A DNA stretch of 64,000 nucleotides from Theileria orientalis strain Shintoku (Eukaryota > Apicomplexa > Aconoidasida > Piroplasmida > Theileriidae), in NCBI RefSeq assembly GCF_000740895.1, contig NC_025263.1, forward strand, positions 1,955,512-2,019,511. The letters are read 5' to 3'. Made by a program: the position numbers and the translations under genes. Shown piece after piece: positions 54,529 to 64,000 of this stretch; the first letter of the stretch is position 1, and every line of letters begins with the position of its first letter. The notes beneath the pieces were generated by a model that saw only the letters and a list, made by a program, of their open reading frames with translations, did not search any database and was not told where the DNA came from.

Positions 54529-57009
54529 TTATTGTTGGCCTAATTTTTTAGCTGGTGTTGCTAGTGCTGTTTTTCCTGCTGTTGACCCTGCCATTCCTGT
54601 GCCTCTTAAGGTGGTTGCTCCGGCTGTACCTGCTGAACCTGATCCAGATGTATCTTCCTCTACTTCCTTGAGATTGGCAACGTCCTCTGTTCCAGTAGAT
54701 TTACCTTCGTCAGATCCTGTTGTTGAAGCTGTATCAAGGTTTGACACTGATCCCCCGAATTTAGCGCTACTGCTGGCGAGGTTCGTAGTTGATCCACCAG
54801 TGGCAGTTCTTGCCATTCCTGGTGATGCTAGTCCTGTTCTAGAGGAGGGGGTTGATGCAGTTTTGGCTGATCCAGTTCTTGCAGTTCTTTCTGACTTACT
54901 TTCTAACTTCCATACACCCTCTCTGAGATCCTTTTTGTAATTCACGGTCCAATTATTGTCACGTACAACAACTACCTTCAATGAGTCTCTATAAGTTACA
55001 GACCTAGGCTCATTAACATCCTGATCTCCCTTCTTCCATACATCTTGACCATCAAATGTTATCTTTTCGCACTTGGCATTGGTTTTAAAATCAAATCTAT
55101 CATCACCTACAGAGTTTTTCTTTTCAAAATCGGTGTTTTCAACCATTTCAACCATGGAACCATCTGAACCTGTCTTGTAGAATTTAACACCAGTTGGAGA
55201 TGCCTGAGCCTCGGCCTTGGCTTCAGGAACGGCGGCATGACCAGCTGTATGGGCTGGAGCTGCCTGAGCCTCAGTCTTGGCTTCAGGAACTGCCACATGA
55301 CCTGCTGTATGGGCGGGAGCAGCCGTAGAGACAGGAGCCGACTCTTCCACCTTGGCTCCTACTTCAGGGGCCTTGGCTTCAGCAGGTTCTGACTCGGGTT
55401 TAGCTTCAGTGGATCCAGCACCTGGAACAACAGTAGCAGGGACCGAAGCTTCAGCGGCCTTATCTGCCTCGTTAACTTCTACTACCTTAGCTTGTCCTTC
55501 AGGTGAAGATGCTTCAGATACCGGGGTGGCTGTAGAGGCTGAAGATGCTTCAGATGATCCAGACTCACTTGCAAATACTAACCCTTCCACATTAACCTCA
55601 TATGGTGTAAAATTTTGAGAAGGATCAACGGGACGATCAGTTTCACTGTATAGTCCATAGGTACCACCAGTATGTTTTTCATGTAAATACCCAATACTTG
55701 CACTCGTATCATAAAACGCTCTTGCGAGATTACGATCATCCTCCAACAAGTTTAAGAATTCATTATTAAGTTTTGCGTGTTCGTCGTCTAGCTTCCTCAT
55801 CTCCAGATCAAGTACAAGGAGTTCTCTATTAAGTGTACTATGCTCTGAAGCGATATTTCTAGCTTCCAACTCTAGTTTTTTCAGGTCCTTATTTAATTCT
55901 TTAATAAGTTCTCTCAAATCAGACACTTCTTGTTTTTTGGCATTTAATTCCTCATTTTTATCTTCTAACTCTTCCTTTTTAACTACCATTTCGGAATTTT
56001 TACTTGCAATTTGCTCCTCATTCGAGACGATTTGGGCCTCCTTGCTGTCTATTTTTTCTTTTATTACTTCTTTATCTTCTTTGTACTTCTTTTCTCTGTT
56101 TTTTTGTGTTTCGTCTAACATTGGCCAGTTCATGTCATGCCATGGATTAGGGAAACTATCTCTATACATCATAGTTTTTCTTAGGAGTTCATCCTTTTCG
56201 CGAACTGGATCGTGTTCTACATGCCATCCGTTAGGGAATCCACTGTAGTATGTCATATCATTTTCGTGGGCTATCATGTCAGCTTGTTTCATCTCCACGT
56301 TAACCTTGGCAGTTGTATCTGCAATCTTAGCGTTCAGCTCCTCAATCTTATCCTCGTTCGCTACCGAACTGACGCTATCTTCTACTGCTTTAGTTAAACC
56401 ATCTGCTTCTTTGTTCAATTTCTCTGCAGCTTTCATAAGTTCTTCAGCAGCTTTTCTTGCATCAGCGGCTAAACTCAAAGCTTCAATTCTTTTGGCAATT
56501 ACTTTTGGGTCTGGACCTACCATGTCAACATGCCATCCAGATGTATAGGAGTCAGGGTACAAGCCATTAAGTAACACAGTTTCAGTTGCCGGGGCTGCCT
56601 GTCCAGATGAGCCATCTTCACCAGATGATGTTCCATCAGCTGGTACTGATGCAAGACTGGCATCGGCAGATTCACCAGATGATGTTCCCTCAGCTGGTAC
56701 TGATGCAAGACTGGCATCGGCAGATTCACCTGATGAGCCAGATGGTAGACTGGAACCTGCGTCAGCTCCAGCAGATGATGAGCTACCGTCGGCTTCGTTG
56801 GCTGGAGATGCAACAGTACCGTCAGTTCCCAAAGTTGAAACTTCGGCTACATCACTACCTGCCGTTGAACCTGCATCACTACCGGCTGTTGAGCCTGCAT
56901 CACTACCTGATTTTGAACCTCCATCTGCTTTGACTGGGACCATGAGATTCCAGTGGCCGTTTGTCAAGAGGTATACCAACACGTATGTACTAATGGTATT
57001 AATCTTCAT
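54529..57009 (-). CDS. Secreted FAINT/coiled-coil repeat protein
   Basis: Single exon; the ATG at 57009 (not the upstream TTG) starts a signal peptide (MKINTISTYVLVYLLTNGHW), giving 826 residues. Then: a Gly/Ser/Ala/Asp repeat region (20-residue units such as GESADASLASVPA), three copies of a YxS-(F/G)-P/S-N/G-WH motif (SYTSGWHVDM, GFPNGWHVEHD, SFPNPWHDMN), a long coiled coil (about 325-440), an Ala/Pro/Glu-rich repeat region with two near-identical HTAGH.AVPEAK.EAQA units, one FAINT unit near 630-690 (CEKITFDGQDVWKKGDQDV), and a Ser/Thr/Gly tail. No membrane helix apart from the leader. Probable secreted host-interface protein. Confidence 0.82.
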   Translation of the reverse strand: MKINTISTYVLVYLLTNGHWNLMVPVKADGGSKSGSDAGSTAGSDAGSTAGSDVAEVSTLGTDGTVASPANEADGSSSSAGADAGSSLPSGSSGESADASLASVPAEGTSSGESADASLASVPADGTSSGEDGSSGQAAPATETVLLNGLYPDSYTSGWHVDMVGPDPKVIAKRIEALSLAADARKAAEELMKAAEKLNKEADGLTKAVEDSVSSVANEDKIEELNAKIADTTAKVNVEMKQADMIAHENDMTYYSGFPNGWHVEHDPVREKDELLRKTMMYRDSFPNPWHDMNWPMLDETQKNREKKYKEDKEVIKEKIDSKEAQIVSNEEQIASKNSEMVVKKEELEDKNEELNAKKQEVSDLRELIKELNKDLKKLELEARNIASEHSTLNRELLVLDLEMRKLDDEHAKLNNEFLNLLEDDRNLARAFYDTSASIGYLHEKHTGGTYGLYSETDRPVDPSQNFTPYEVNVEGLVFASESGSSEASSASTATPVSEASSPEGQAKVVEVNEADKAAEASVPATVVPGAGSTEAKPESEPAEAKAPEVGAKVEESAPVSTAAPAHTAGHVAVPEAKTEAQAAPAHTAGHAAVPEAKAEAQASPTGVKFYKTGSDGSMVEMVENTDFEKKNSVGDDRFDFKTNAKCEKITFDGQDVWKKGDQDVNEPRSVTYRDSLKVVVVRDNNWTVNYKKDLREGVWKLESKSERTARTGSAKTASTPSSRTGLASPGMARTATGGSTTNLASSSAKFGGSVSNLDTASTTGSDEGKSTGTEDVANLKEVEEDTSGSGSAGTAGATTLRGTGMAGSTAGKTALATPAKKLGQQ

Positions 57010-57750
57010 GGAATAGAATGTCACTGAGATCAGGGTAGCAAGGATCAACCATGGGTGGTGCTGGGGTCAGTCCACTACGACTACGCCAATTAACAGGTAC
57101 ATACACTGGCAGTGTATTGCATTTACCGACTACGAAAAAGGGTCCTGCAGAGTCTCATGCGATTCATGTTCTTGTCGAAACACCAGGTATAGCGACAGGC
57201 GCCTACAACAGCCAGTAGATGACACATGTTGTCTATGGCATGGGTCAAGGCATTAGTGCATACCGTGTCGGCTGTGTTATGTTAACAGTTGCTGTGCGTT
57301 TGTTAATGTTATGAGCGATTGTTGAAGAGTGTTTTTCTGTGGTTTTGACCAGGATAATGTGTTAAAACATTGAAAAACATGGTTCTTCTGCTCAGCCTTG
57401 TCGACATGTTGACAACTATTTGGTGTGTACAGTTCTTTTGTTGAACACGGCTGATCTTATTGTTATTGCGACAGTAAGTAGGAAAAAAATAAATTCCAAT
57501 TAGTGCCATATGTTACGTTAGGAATTACATATAAACTGTTATCCATGTCCTACACTTTCGTTCACCCTTGTATATGATGCCGTTACGTATACAGTACTCC
57601 CTGTAACACATAAAATTAACTTTAGTACACCTATAATTAAGACAAGCTTACCACAAATTGTCGAATCACTTTTTGAAATAACAAATACCGTGCATTGACA
57701 AGATTACGAAACATTAAAAATAAAACAACTTTATTGCGGTTTTCGCTGTT
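57010..57750. other. intergenic, no gene seen
   Basis: Spacer of 740 bp downstream of the FAINT-protease gene and upstream of the FAINT/coiled-coil gene, both on the minus strand. No exon or RNA recognised. Confidence 0.5.
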
Positions 57751-60700
57751 TCACTCAATTCCGTAGGCGTTGGCCAAGAAGAGGTAGGTAAGAGTGTCCG
57801 AATCATCCAACATTCTAAAGTAGCCGTTCTCGCCCCAAGATTCTCCCCATGAGTTCTTCGCTATCCAATAGTTTACGCCCTTGTCCCTGTCGTAGCCGTG
57901 GCCAACAACAAGGAAGGAGTGGCCACCGTATCCACCAAGAGGCCCGTCGTATATACCCCCGCTGTATAGGAAAAACTCAAGGGTCGTGTTCACCATAGTC
58001 ACGAAGGGCCCGTTGTTCTTAAGGAAATCGAGGGCGTCGTTTAACTTGAGCTTGCGGACCGTCTTTATCTTGGATTCGTTCAGGCACTTTTGCGCTTGGC
58101 AGCCCTCCTTCTTCTGGACGTAGGGGTATTCCTCGTACGTGCACATCTTATTGTCTTTGATATATTCGAGAACCTTCACGAAGCTTCCACCGCTGTCGCA
58201 CGTGTATTCGGGAGAAACACAATCTAGAACCTGCTGAATGCTGTACGGAATCTTATCGCCAGTCCTCTTGGCTGCGAACGAATTGAAAACGTCAACAGAG
58301 GGGATCGCCCAGCAAATCGCGCACTTGCCCTGCGTGATAACGTGGGAAACCAGGCCCTGATCTCTCCAGTCCACGTGTATCTCCTGGTTATCAAGTGTCT
58401 GCGCGTGTGTTTGAAACCCTGATACATATTGTTTTACATTGAATGTTGTCGGTATCGACATAAGCGACAAGTCCCTGCCCATGTCGGCAAACGTGTTATA
58501 GTCCATATTATACAGTCTGTTTGGATCTAAAAGTTGTTATGATCGCCCTGCAACTACCAATTCAACTAGATATATGAATAAATATCTATCTGCACTAACA
58601 AAACGTACTTTTATTGTGACTTTCTATTGTTTTTGCGCTTTCTCTGAAGTTAGCGTAGCTATCTTTGAACTGCGTCAGCGTGAAGAGGACTCTGGAGTGC
58701 TTTTTGGCGAAGACGTAGAAGTTTTGGATCACTGCGAACTCTAACTCTGCCTCCAGGGGCGTCTCGGCTTTCGCCAGCACCTCCGCCACTGCTTTCAACT
58801 TCCACTCGTGAACGAAATTGTCTTGGGGGGTCTTGAGCTGGCCAGTGATGTACTTATCAAAATCGCCCTCTACCACCGCCATGCCCTTGTTATGGGCGTA
58901 CTCCTTCATCTGTTCAAACAATTGTTCAGATTTACTTTTGAGTTCCTCTCTCTCTCTACGCTCCTCCTCTTCCCAATGCTTACGAAGCTCTTCTTGTTTT
59001 TTCTTCCTCTCAGCCTCCCTTTCCCTATCTATTTCTCTCAGTCTTTCAGCCTCTCTTTCTTTCTCTTCTTCCCTGAGTCTTTCAGCCTCCCTTTGCCTAC
59101 GCAGCTCTTCTTCTCTTTCAATTTCCTTCTGCCTTTCAATCTCCTTGAGTCTCTCTTGTTCCTCTTCTTCTTTCTGCCTCTGCCTTTCAATCTCCTTCAG
59201 TCTCTCTTCTTCCTCCGCCTTCTTATCTGCCTCTGTTTTGTACTTAATTTCAGTACTGTCTAACACGAAATCAAACTTCACTTCATCCCCCAACTCTCCC
59301 TCTGCCATAGTTCCCCGCATCTTGTAACGTTCGTCTAGAGGCTCGAGCTTATCAGTCCTTTCTTCTGGTGCAGCTTCATCTTCTGGTTTAGCCTCCGGTA
59401 CCGCTAATGGTACGGCGTATTCAGATTCTACAGTTTCAGAGGCAATAACAGCATCACCCTCAGCTAATGGTGTAGCATCCGGTGCTTCTGGTACCATCGG
59501 TGCAGCCTTTTCTGCCTCTTTTTCTCTGGGCTTCACTATAACAGAAATGAGGGGCGAAACACTGTAATCTGGTATTGTGAGAGATTTACATAAACCATAT
59601 GAAAGATCTTGGGAATGTTTCCATTTATTATTCTCGAACTTAAAAGTTACAAAGTCCATTTCTCCATATTTAACCCATAGAGTCTTGTTATATGGATCTA
59701 TTTCCAGTTCGGTAGGATATTTAGATAAATCATGGGCACTTGTATGTTTCCATACAAATTCGTCGTTATACAGAAGTGCCACAAGCTTCACTCCACTATT
59801 AAGTGTATAAAGTGGTTGATTTTTGAATAAACCTTTCAGTTCATAACTATATTTAGAGGTGTCATTGTCTTTATATCCACAATCTTCAGAGGTATCTTCT
59901 GTTCTAACTTTAAACAAAGTACAGTCAACTGCGACTTCATCTTCATGTACTTCTTCAGAACCTACCACGGACCTTTCATCTGTTTCTTCTGCATGTAATT
60001 GAGGTAAATCATGTTCTTCAGCTGCTTCTCCGGGCTCTGGGCCTGCCACCTCTTCTACACCCTTTTCTTCTACAGCCTCTTGGGCCCCTTCTCCAGCTTC
60101 TACCAACTCTTCAGTTTCCTCTACTTCTAATTCAACCTTATCTTCTGGAGATTCTTCCGGTTTCTCTTCTTCTACTGCCCCTTCTTTTGCTTCCTCAGCT
60201 GGCTTCTCCTCACGATCTTCAAAATCTTCAAATTGGCCTTCTTCTACCTTTTCTTCGGCCTTCTCTTCAACAGGTGTTGGTAATAAAGTAACAGGTGCCA
60301 AAGCATCAGTATAATCTGGTATTGTGAGAGATTTACATAAACCATATGAAAGATCTTGGGAATGTTTCCATTTATTATTCTCGAACTTAAAAGTTACAAA
60401 GTCCATTTCTCCATATTTAACCCATAGAGTCTTGTTATATGGATCTATTTCCAGTTCGGTAGGATATTTAGATAAATCATGGGCACTTGTATGTTTCCAT
60501 ACAAATTCGTCGTTATACAGAAGTGCCACAAGCTTCACTCCACTATTAAGTGTATAAAGTGGTTGATTTTTGAATAAACCTTTCAGTTCATAACTATATT
60601 TAGAGGTGTCATTGTCTTTATATCCACAATCTTCAGAGGTATCTTCTGTTCTAACTTTAAACAAAGTACAGTCAACTGAGGAATTCTCTTCAGACTTCAC

Positions 60701-60751
60701 TATCTTATATCCATAACAAAGTAATAATAATACAATTAGGGGTCTTTTCAT
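57751..60751 (-). CDS. FAINT / coiled-coil / papain-family protease fusion
   Basis: Two exons, 60751-58609 and 58526-57751, join in phase to 972 residues. A signal peptide (MKRPLIVLLLLCYGYKIVKS) leads to two FAINT units of ~122 residues that are identical in sequence, separated by a Glu/Pro-rich linker. A Glu/Arg coiled coil follows (about 515-605). Then comes an I29-type inhibitory propeptide (FYVFAKKHSRVLFT, YANFRESAKTIESHNK at the exon end; NRLYNMDYNTFADM in exon 2) and a C1A papain domain with oxyanion Gln ~780, Cys ~786 (GKCAICWA), His ~917 (GGHSFLVVGHG) and Asn ~939 (AKNSWGESWGENGYF). The propeptide spans the intron, which shows that the two ORFs are one gene. Predicted secreted, active cysteine protease with FAINT modules in front. 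Confidence 0.88.
59565..59931 (-). repeat. 367-bp direct repeat, copy 2 (FAINT unit)
   Basis: Identical base for base to 60312-60678 (offset 747 bp); encodes the second FAINT unit of the protease fusion. Confidence 0.9.
60312..60678 (-). repeat. 367-bp direct repeat, copy 1 (FAINT unit)
   Basis: Partner of 59565-59931; no silent differences are seen, which implies recent duplication or gene conversion. Confidence 0.9.
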
Positions 60752-61288
60752 TTCTGCCAAGACCCCTATTGTTAATTGCTACTCCATGTTTGAATCCTTT
60801 TTACCTATGGGGAGTAGGTTATACAGTTGAAAGACATATAATATTAAATTTATCTTATTTATCACTTTAAAGCGTGGAGTTTATGATTTAATGTTCATGT
60901 AGTTCATATAGTTGATATGTGCTCACTACTAATTGTTCATTCAAATCTGTTAACGGATCCTGGTTTGTGTGACCTACTCAATATGTGTTGCCACCTACTT
61001 AATGTGTATGTTACTTATAACTGCTGACTAGTAAGATTGAACATTGCTATTACATAAACACCCATATCCAGGTGTTTATTATGATTTACAGCTATTAATA
61101 CGTTGTCCACTGCCATAGCATACCCTAAAAGCCATGGACCCCCCTACTTTTTTCTCTAACTATTCCTAGTAAACGTGGCCACAAATGCCCTTTTACATGT
61201 CCTATTTTCGTTTTTCCAGGCCCCGTTATTTGATGTTCTCCGTGTCGTATTTTACTACTTGTTCTAGTGGCCACCGTACCGTAGTAAT
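60752..61288. other. subtelomeric non-coding region
   Basis: Between the last gene and the tandem-repeat block. Short ORFs here have no coding character. Confidence 0.5.
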
Positions 61289-61582
61289 CGGTGCCCTGGT
61301 GGTAACCTACTTTACCACTTAGTGCCATCCTACCCTATTGTAACTCCCTGCCGCCCATTTTACCCTATTAGTCAGTGTCATAGTGTTACCGTTTCTCTAT
61401 TGTAACTGCCCTGGTGTTACCCTGTCCCTAGTAGTCGGTGCCCTGGTGGTAACCTACTTTACCACTTAGTGCCATCCTACCCTATTGTAACTCCCTGCCG
61501 CCCATTTTACCCTATTAGTCAGTGTCATAGTGTTACCGTTTCTCTATTGTAACTGCCCTGGTGTTACCCTGTCCCTAGTAGT
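61289..61582 (+). repeat. 147-bp tandem repeat, two copies
   Basis: The unit beginning near CGGTGCCCTGGTGGTAACC at 61290 recurs at 61437 with offset 147 bp and near-perfect identity; a partial third start (GTCGGTGCCCTG) follows. The units contain TACCCTATTGTAACT-type submotifs. Confidence 0.85.
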
Positions 61583-61789
61583 CGGTGCCCTGCCGTCCAG
61601 CTTACCCTAGTAGCCAGTTCTATAGTGCCACCGGGTAGGCCATAAGCCCACTCCGTGCCCATCCATACCCAGTACTACCCTGCCACAACCAGTGTTATGG
61701 TCTGGTGGCACCTTATCAGCTACCACCGACCCTCGTCGCCTCTTCAGTCACCTTTGTAGACCCTGTTGCCACCAGCACAGGCTTCCATG

Positions 61790-61945
61790 TTTATCAACGT
61801 CCATAATTTTTATCAATTCTTATCAATGTTTGTCAACATCAACGTTTATCATTGCTTGTCAACGCCTATCAACCATCAACGTCTATCAATTCTTATCAAC
61901 GTTTGTCAATTCTTAACAACGTTTATAAATTGCCCTTAAACGTTC
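61790..61945 (+). repeat. Minisatellite of TATCAACGT / TTGTCAA units
   Basis: Degenerate tandem units of about 15-20 bp related to TTATCAACGTTTGTCAA. Confidence 0.6.
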
Positions 61946-62729
61946 AATAATTGTTGTTCAACTGCCCATTTGCCATTGTCAACAACAGTCAGTCTGCCAC
62001 CGTATCAGCTGGGTCATGATAGCTCTGGCTAAGTCATGATAGCTCTGGCTGGGTCATGGTCGATATCCTAAAGTTTATTGTCAATATCAGCTTGTTAATG
62101 TCATTGAACAGCTCCGTTATGTCCACAATAACCGTAACTTAATCCACTAAGTCCCTCGTTATGTTTCTACACCCTGGCCATCTCTTACCCCCGTATATAT
62201 ACAGGGTCGACCAGCTACTCGCCACCTCCATATATATACAAGGGGTATGTCATGTCACATGGCCGCCTGGCACCCTGATGTATATGCCACCGGGTACCCA
62301 GGGTGTGTCAGGGCCATGTTGTCACCTCGTATATACGGGTGAGTGGTCATGGCACCTGGTAGCCAGGGTGTGTCACAGGGCCATGCGTGTTATGGGCATG
62401 CCAGACCGTAACTACACATGCCTGAGTCGAACTAAACATGCCGGACCCCAGCCAAGGGAGTCGTTGGTGAGTGTGATTATAATATGAGTGTGAGTTGATT
62501 TATGTTGATGATTTATGTGAGCGAGGGAGATGTGGGTGATGGAGTGGGTATCACTGCCACTCAGATATCATTGTAACAGTGTACCTTCTACCCTGATAAG
62601 GTACCTTTAACAGACACAACGTTCAGTTATCATTGTAACAGTGTACCTACCACCCTGGTACGGCACTTACAAGGTACCTACTACCCTGTTATCAGTCCAT
62701 CAAGGTACCTACTACCCTCATAAGGTACC

Positions 62730-63125
62730 GTCAACACACATAACTTTTACCAAGGGCATTGACAGGGCACTGATAGCACACATAGGGCACTGGTACTACA
62801 CAGACATGGTAGGTATTACCCTGTTATCACTTCGTGAGGGTACCTACTACCCTCATAAGGTACCGTCACCATGTGCAAGGGTTGTATATCATTCCGACAG
62901 GACACATAACACCCTCATAAGGTATCCTCAACACACATAACTTTTACCAAGGGCATTGACAGGGCACTGATAGCACACATAGGGCACTGGTACTACACAG
63001 ACATGGTAGCTATTACCCTGTTATCACTTCGTGAGGGTACCTATTACCCTAAATAAAGTACCGTCACCATGTGCAAGGGTTGTATATCATTCCGACAGGG
63101 TACATAACACACCGATATCACTCCC
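62730..63125 (+). repeat. 197-bp tandem repeat, two copies
   Basis: The segment with CATAACTTTTACCAAGGGCA (near 62739) recurs at 62936, offset 197 bp; both copies continue through GGGCACTGGTACTACACAGA and GTGCAAGGGTTGTATATCAT with few changes. Confidence 0.85.
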
Positions 63126-63570
63126 TCAGGGTACCAAACATTAAGATAACATGTCAACACCATACTTAACACACTGATACCATGTCAAGAAGACAGCTAC
63201 CCGTTGGATACCATGCTGACACCTTACCAAACACCCAGATATAGTACCTTCATTGTACCAAACACTCTGATATCATGGCTAATACGTTACCAACCACACC
63301 GATATAGTACCTTCATTGTACCAAACACCTTAATACCATGCAGAAATTATGTCAACACCATACTTAACACACTGATACCATGCAAACATCACCGATAACC
63401 TTCAGATATGTTACAGTAAGAGTACCAAGCACTAAGATACCATGCAGAAACCATGTCAACACCATACTTAACACACCAATACCATACCGAATAGACACAT
63501 AACCATATCCAACGAGCCGATATGACTCGAACAAGCTGACACATGACCTCTAGGGTACCAAACACACAGT
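63126..63570 (+). repeat. Degenerate subtelomeric repeats
   Basis: Irregular recurrences of ATGTCAACACCATACTTAAC (near 63146, 63347 and 63449) and ATATAGTACCTTCATTGTAC (near 63240 and 63302). No coding content. Confidence 0.65.
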
Positions 63571-63579
63571 TATGACAGT

Positions 63580-64000
63580 GGGTTTTTAGGGTTTAGGGTT
63601 TAGGGTTTAGGGTTTAGGGTTTTAGGGTTTAGGGTTTTTAGGGTTTTAGGGTTTTAGGGTTTAGGGTTTTAGGGTTTAGGGTTTTTAGGGTTTTAGGGTT
63701 TAGGGTTTAGGGTTTTAGGGTTTAGGGTTTAGGGTTTAGGGTTTTTGGGTTTAGGGTTTAGGGTTTAGGGTTTAGGGTTTTAGGTTTTTAGGGTTTAGGG
63801 TTTAGGGTTTAGGGTTTAGGGTTTAGGGTTTAGGGTTTTTAGGGTTTAGGGTTTTAGGGTTTTAGGGTTTAGGGTTTAGGGTTTTAGGGTTTTAGGGTTT
63901 AGGGTTTAGGGTTTAGGGTTTAGGGTTTAGGGTTTAGGGTTTAGGGTTTTTTAGGGTTTAGGGTTTTTAGGGTTTAGGGTTTAGGGTTTAGGGTTTAGGG
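63580..64000 (+). repeat. Telomere repeat array (TTTAGGG / TTTTAGGG)
   Basis: About 420 bp of TTTAGGG units mixed with TTTTAGGG and TTTTTAGGG variants and a rare TTTTTGGG, with no other sequence. The G-rich strand runs 5' to 3' towards the right edge, as expected for a right chromosome end. Confidence 0.98.

Noticed and set aside
57751..58506. N-terminally truncated cysteine-protease pseudogene
   Set aside because: The missing propeptide half is present at the 3' end of the adjoining ORF and joins in phase through a GT-AG intron, so the gene is complete.
63580..64000. CRISPR-like short repeats
   Set aside because: There are no unique spacers; this is a eukaryotic telomere array.

Overview
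This window is the right-hand end of a chromosome of an apicomplexan piroplasm, almost certainly a Theileria species. The evidence is (i) repeated FAINT/DUF529 domains (a Theileria-specific family) in at least five proteins, (ii) dense protein-coding DNA broken by many very short GT-AG introns (about 25-350 bp), (iii) candidate apicoplast proteins (plant-type ferredoxin, a Tic22-like protein), and (iv) a terminal block of TTTAGGG/TTTTAGGG telomere repeats running to the last base. The moderately GC-rich coding DNA looks more like the T. orientalis group than T. annulata/T. parva, but I cannot prove the species. Many exons were joined by hand: for each model I checked reading phase and splice sites, and I give exon coordinates so they can be tested.

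Layout. 1-5819: three FAINT-domain genes around a 2-Cys peroxiredoxin. 6230-13316 (minus): a stand-alone nucleostemin-N-like peptide, an unknown gene, a small secreted Cys-containing protein, a 10-exon LINKIN/ITFG1-like FG-GAP membrane protein, and a secreted thioredoxin-fold protein without a CxxC. 13442-18372 (plus): Tic22-like protein, a 12-exon coiled-coil protein, and an MCTS1-like translation factor with an unusually long, hairpin-rich first intron. 18373-24667: an AT-rich gap and a large AT-rich repeat-domain gene unlike its neighbours. 24711-29170 (minus): FAINT domains fused to an alpha/beta hydrolase. 29596-48047 is a conserved core: VPS22/SNF8, mitochondrial uL16, a pair of tRNA-Arg genes, CDP-diacylglycerol synthase, ferredoxin, uS19/RPS15, a copper transporter, several unknown proteins, NOC4, a SUMO-like-domain protein and MCM4.

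48729-64000 is subtelomeric: an ABCC-type transporter, a FAINT/coiled-coil secreted protein, a FAINT-coiled-coil-papain protease fusion, about 2.8 kb of tandem repeats, then the telomere.

Functional threads: secreted host-interface candidates (FAINT proteins, including two in which FAINT modules sit on enzymes), organelle biology (ferredoxin, Tic22, uL16m, copper uptake), and core DNA replication, ribosome biogenesis and endosomal sorting. The most unusual content is the pair of FAINT-enzyme fusions, the AT-rich repeat protein, and the structured intron of the MCTS1 gene.
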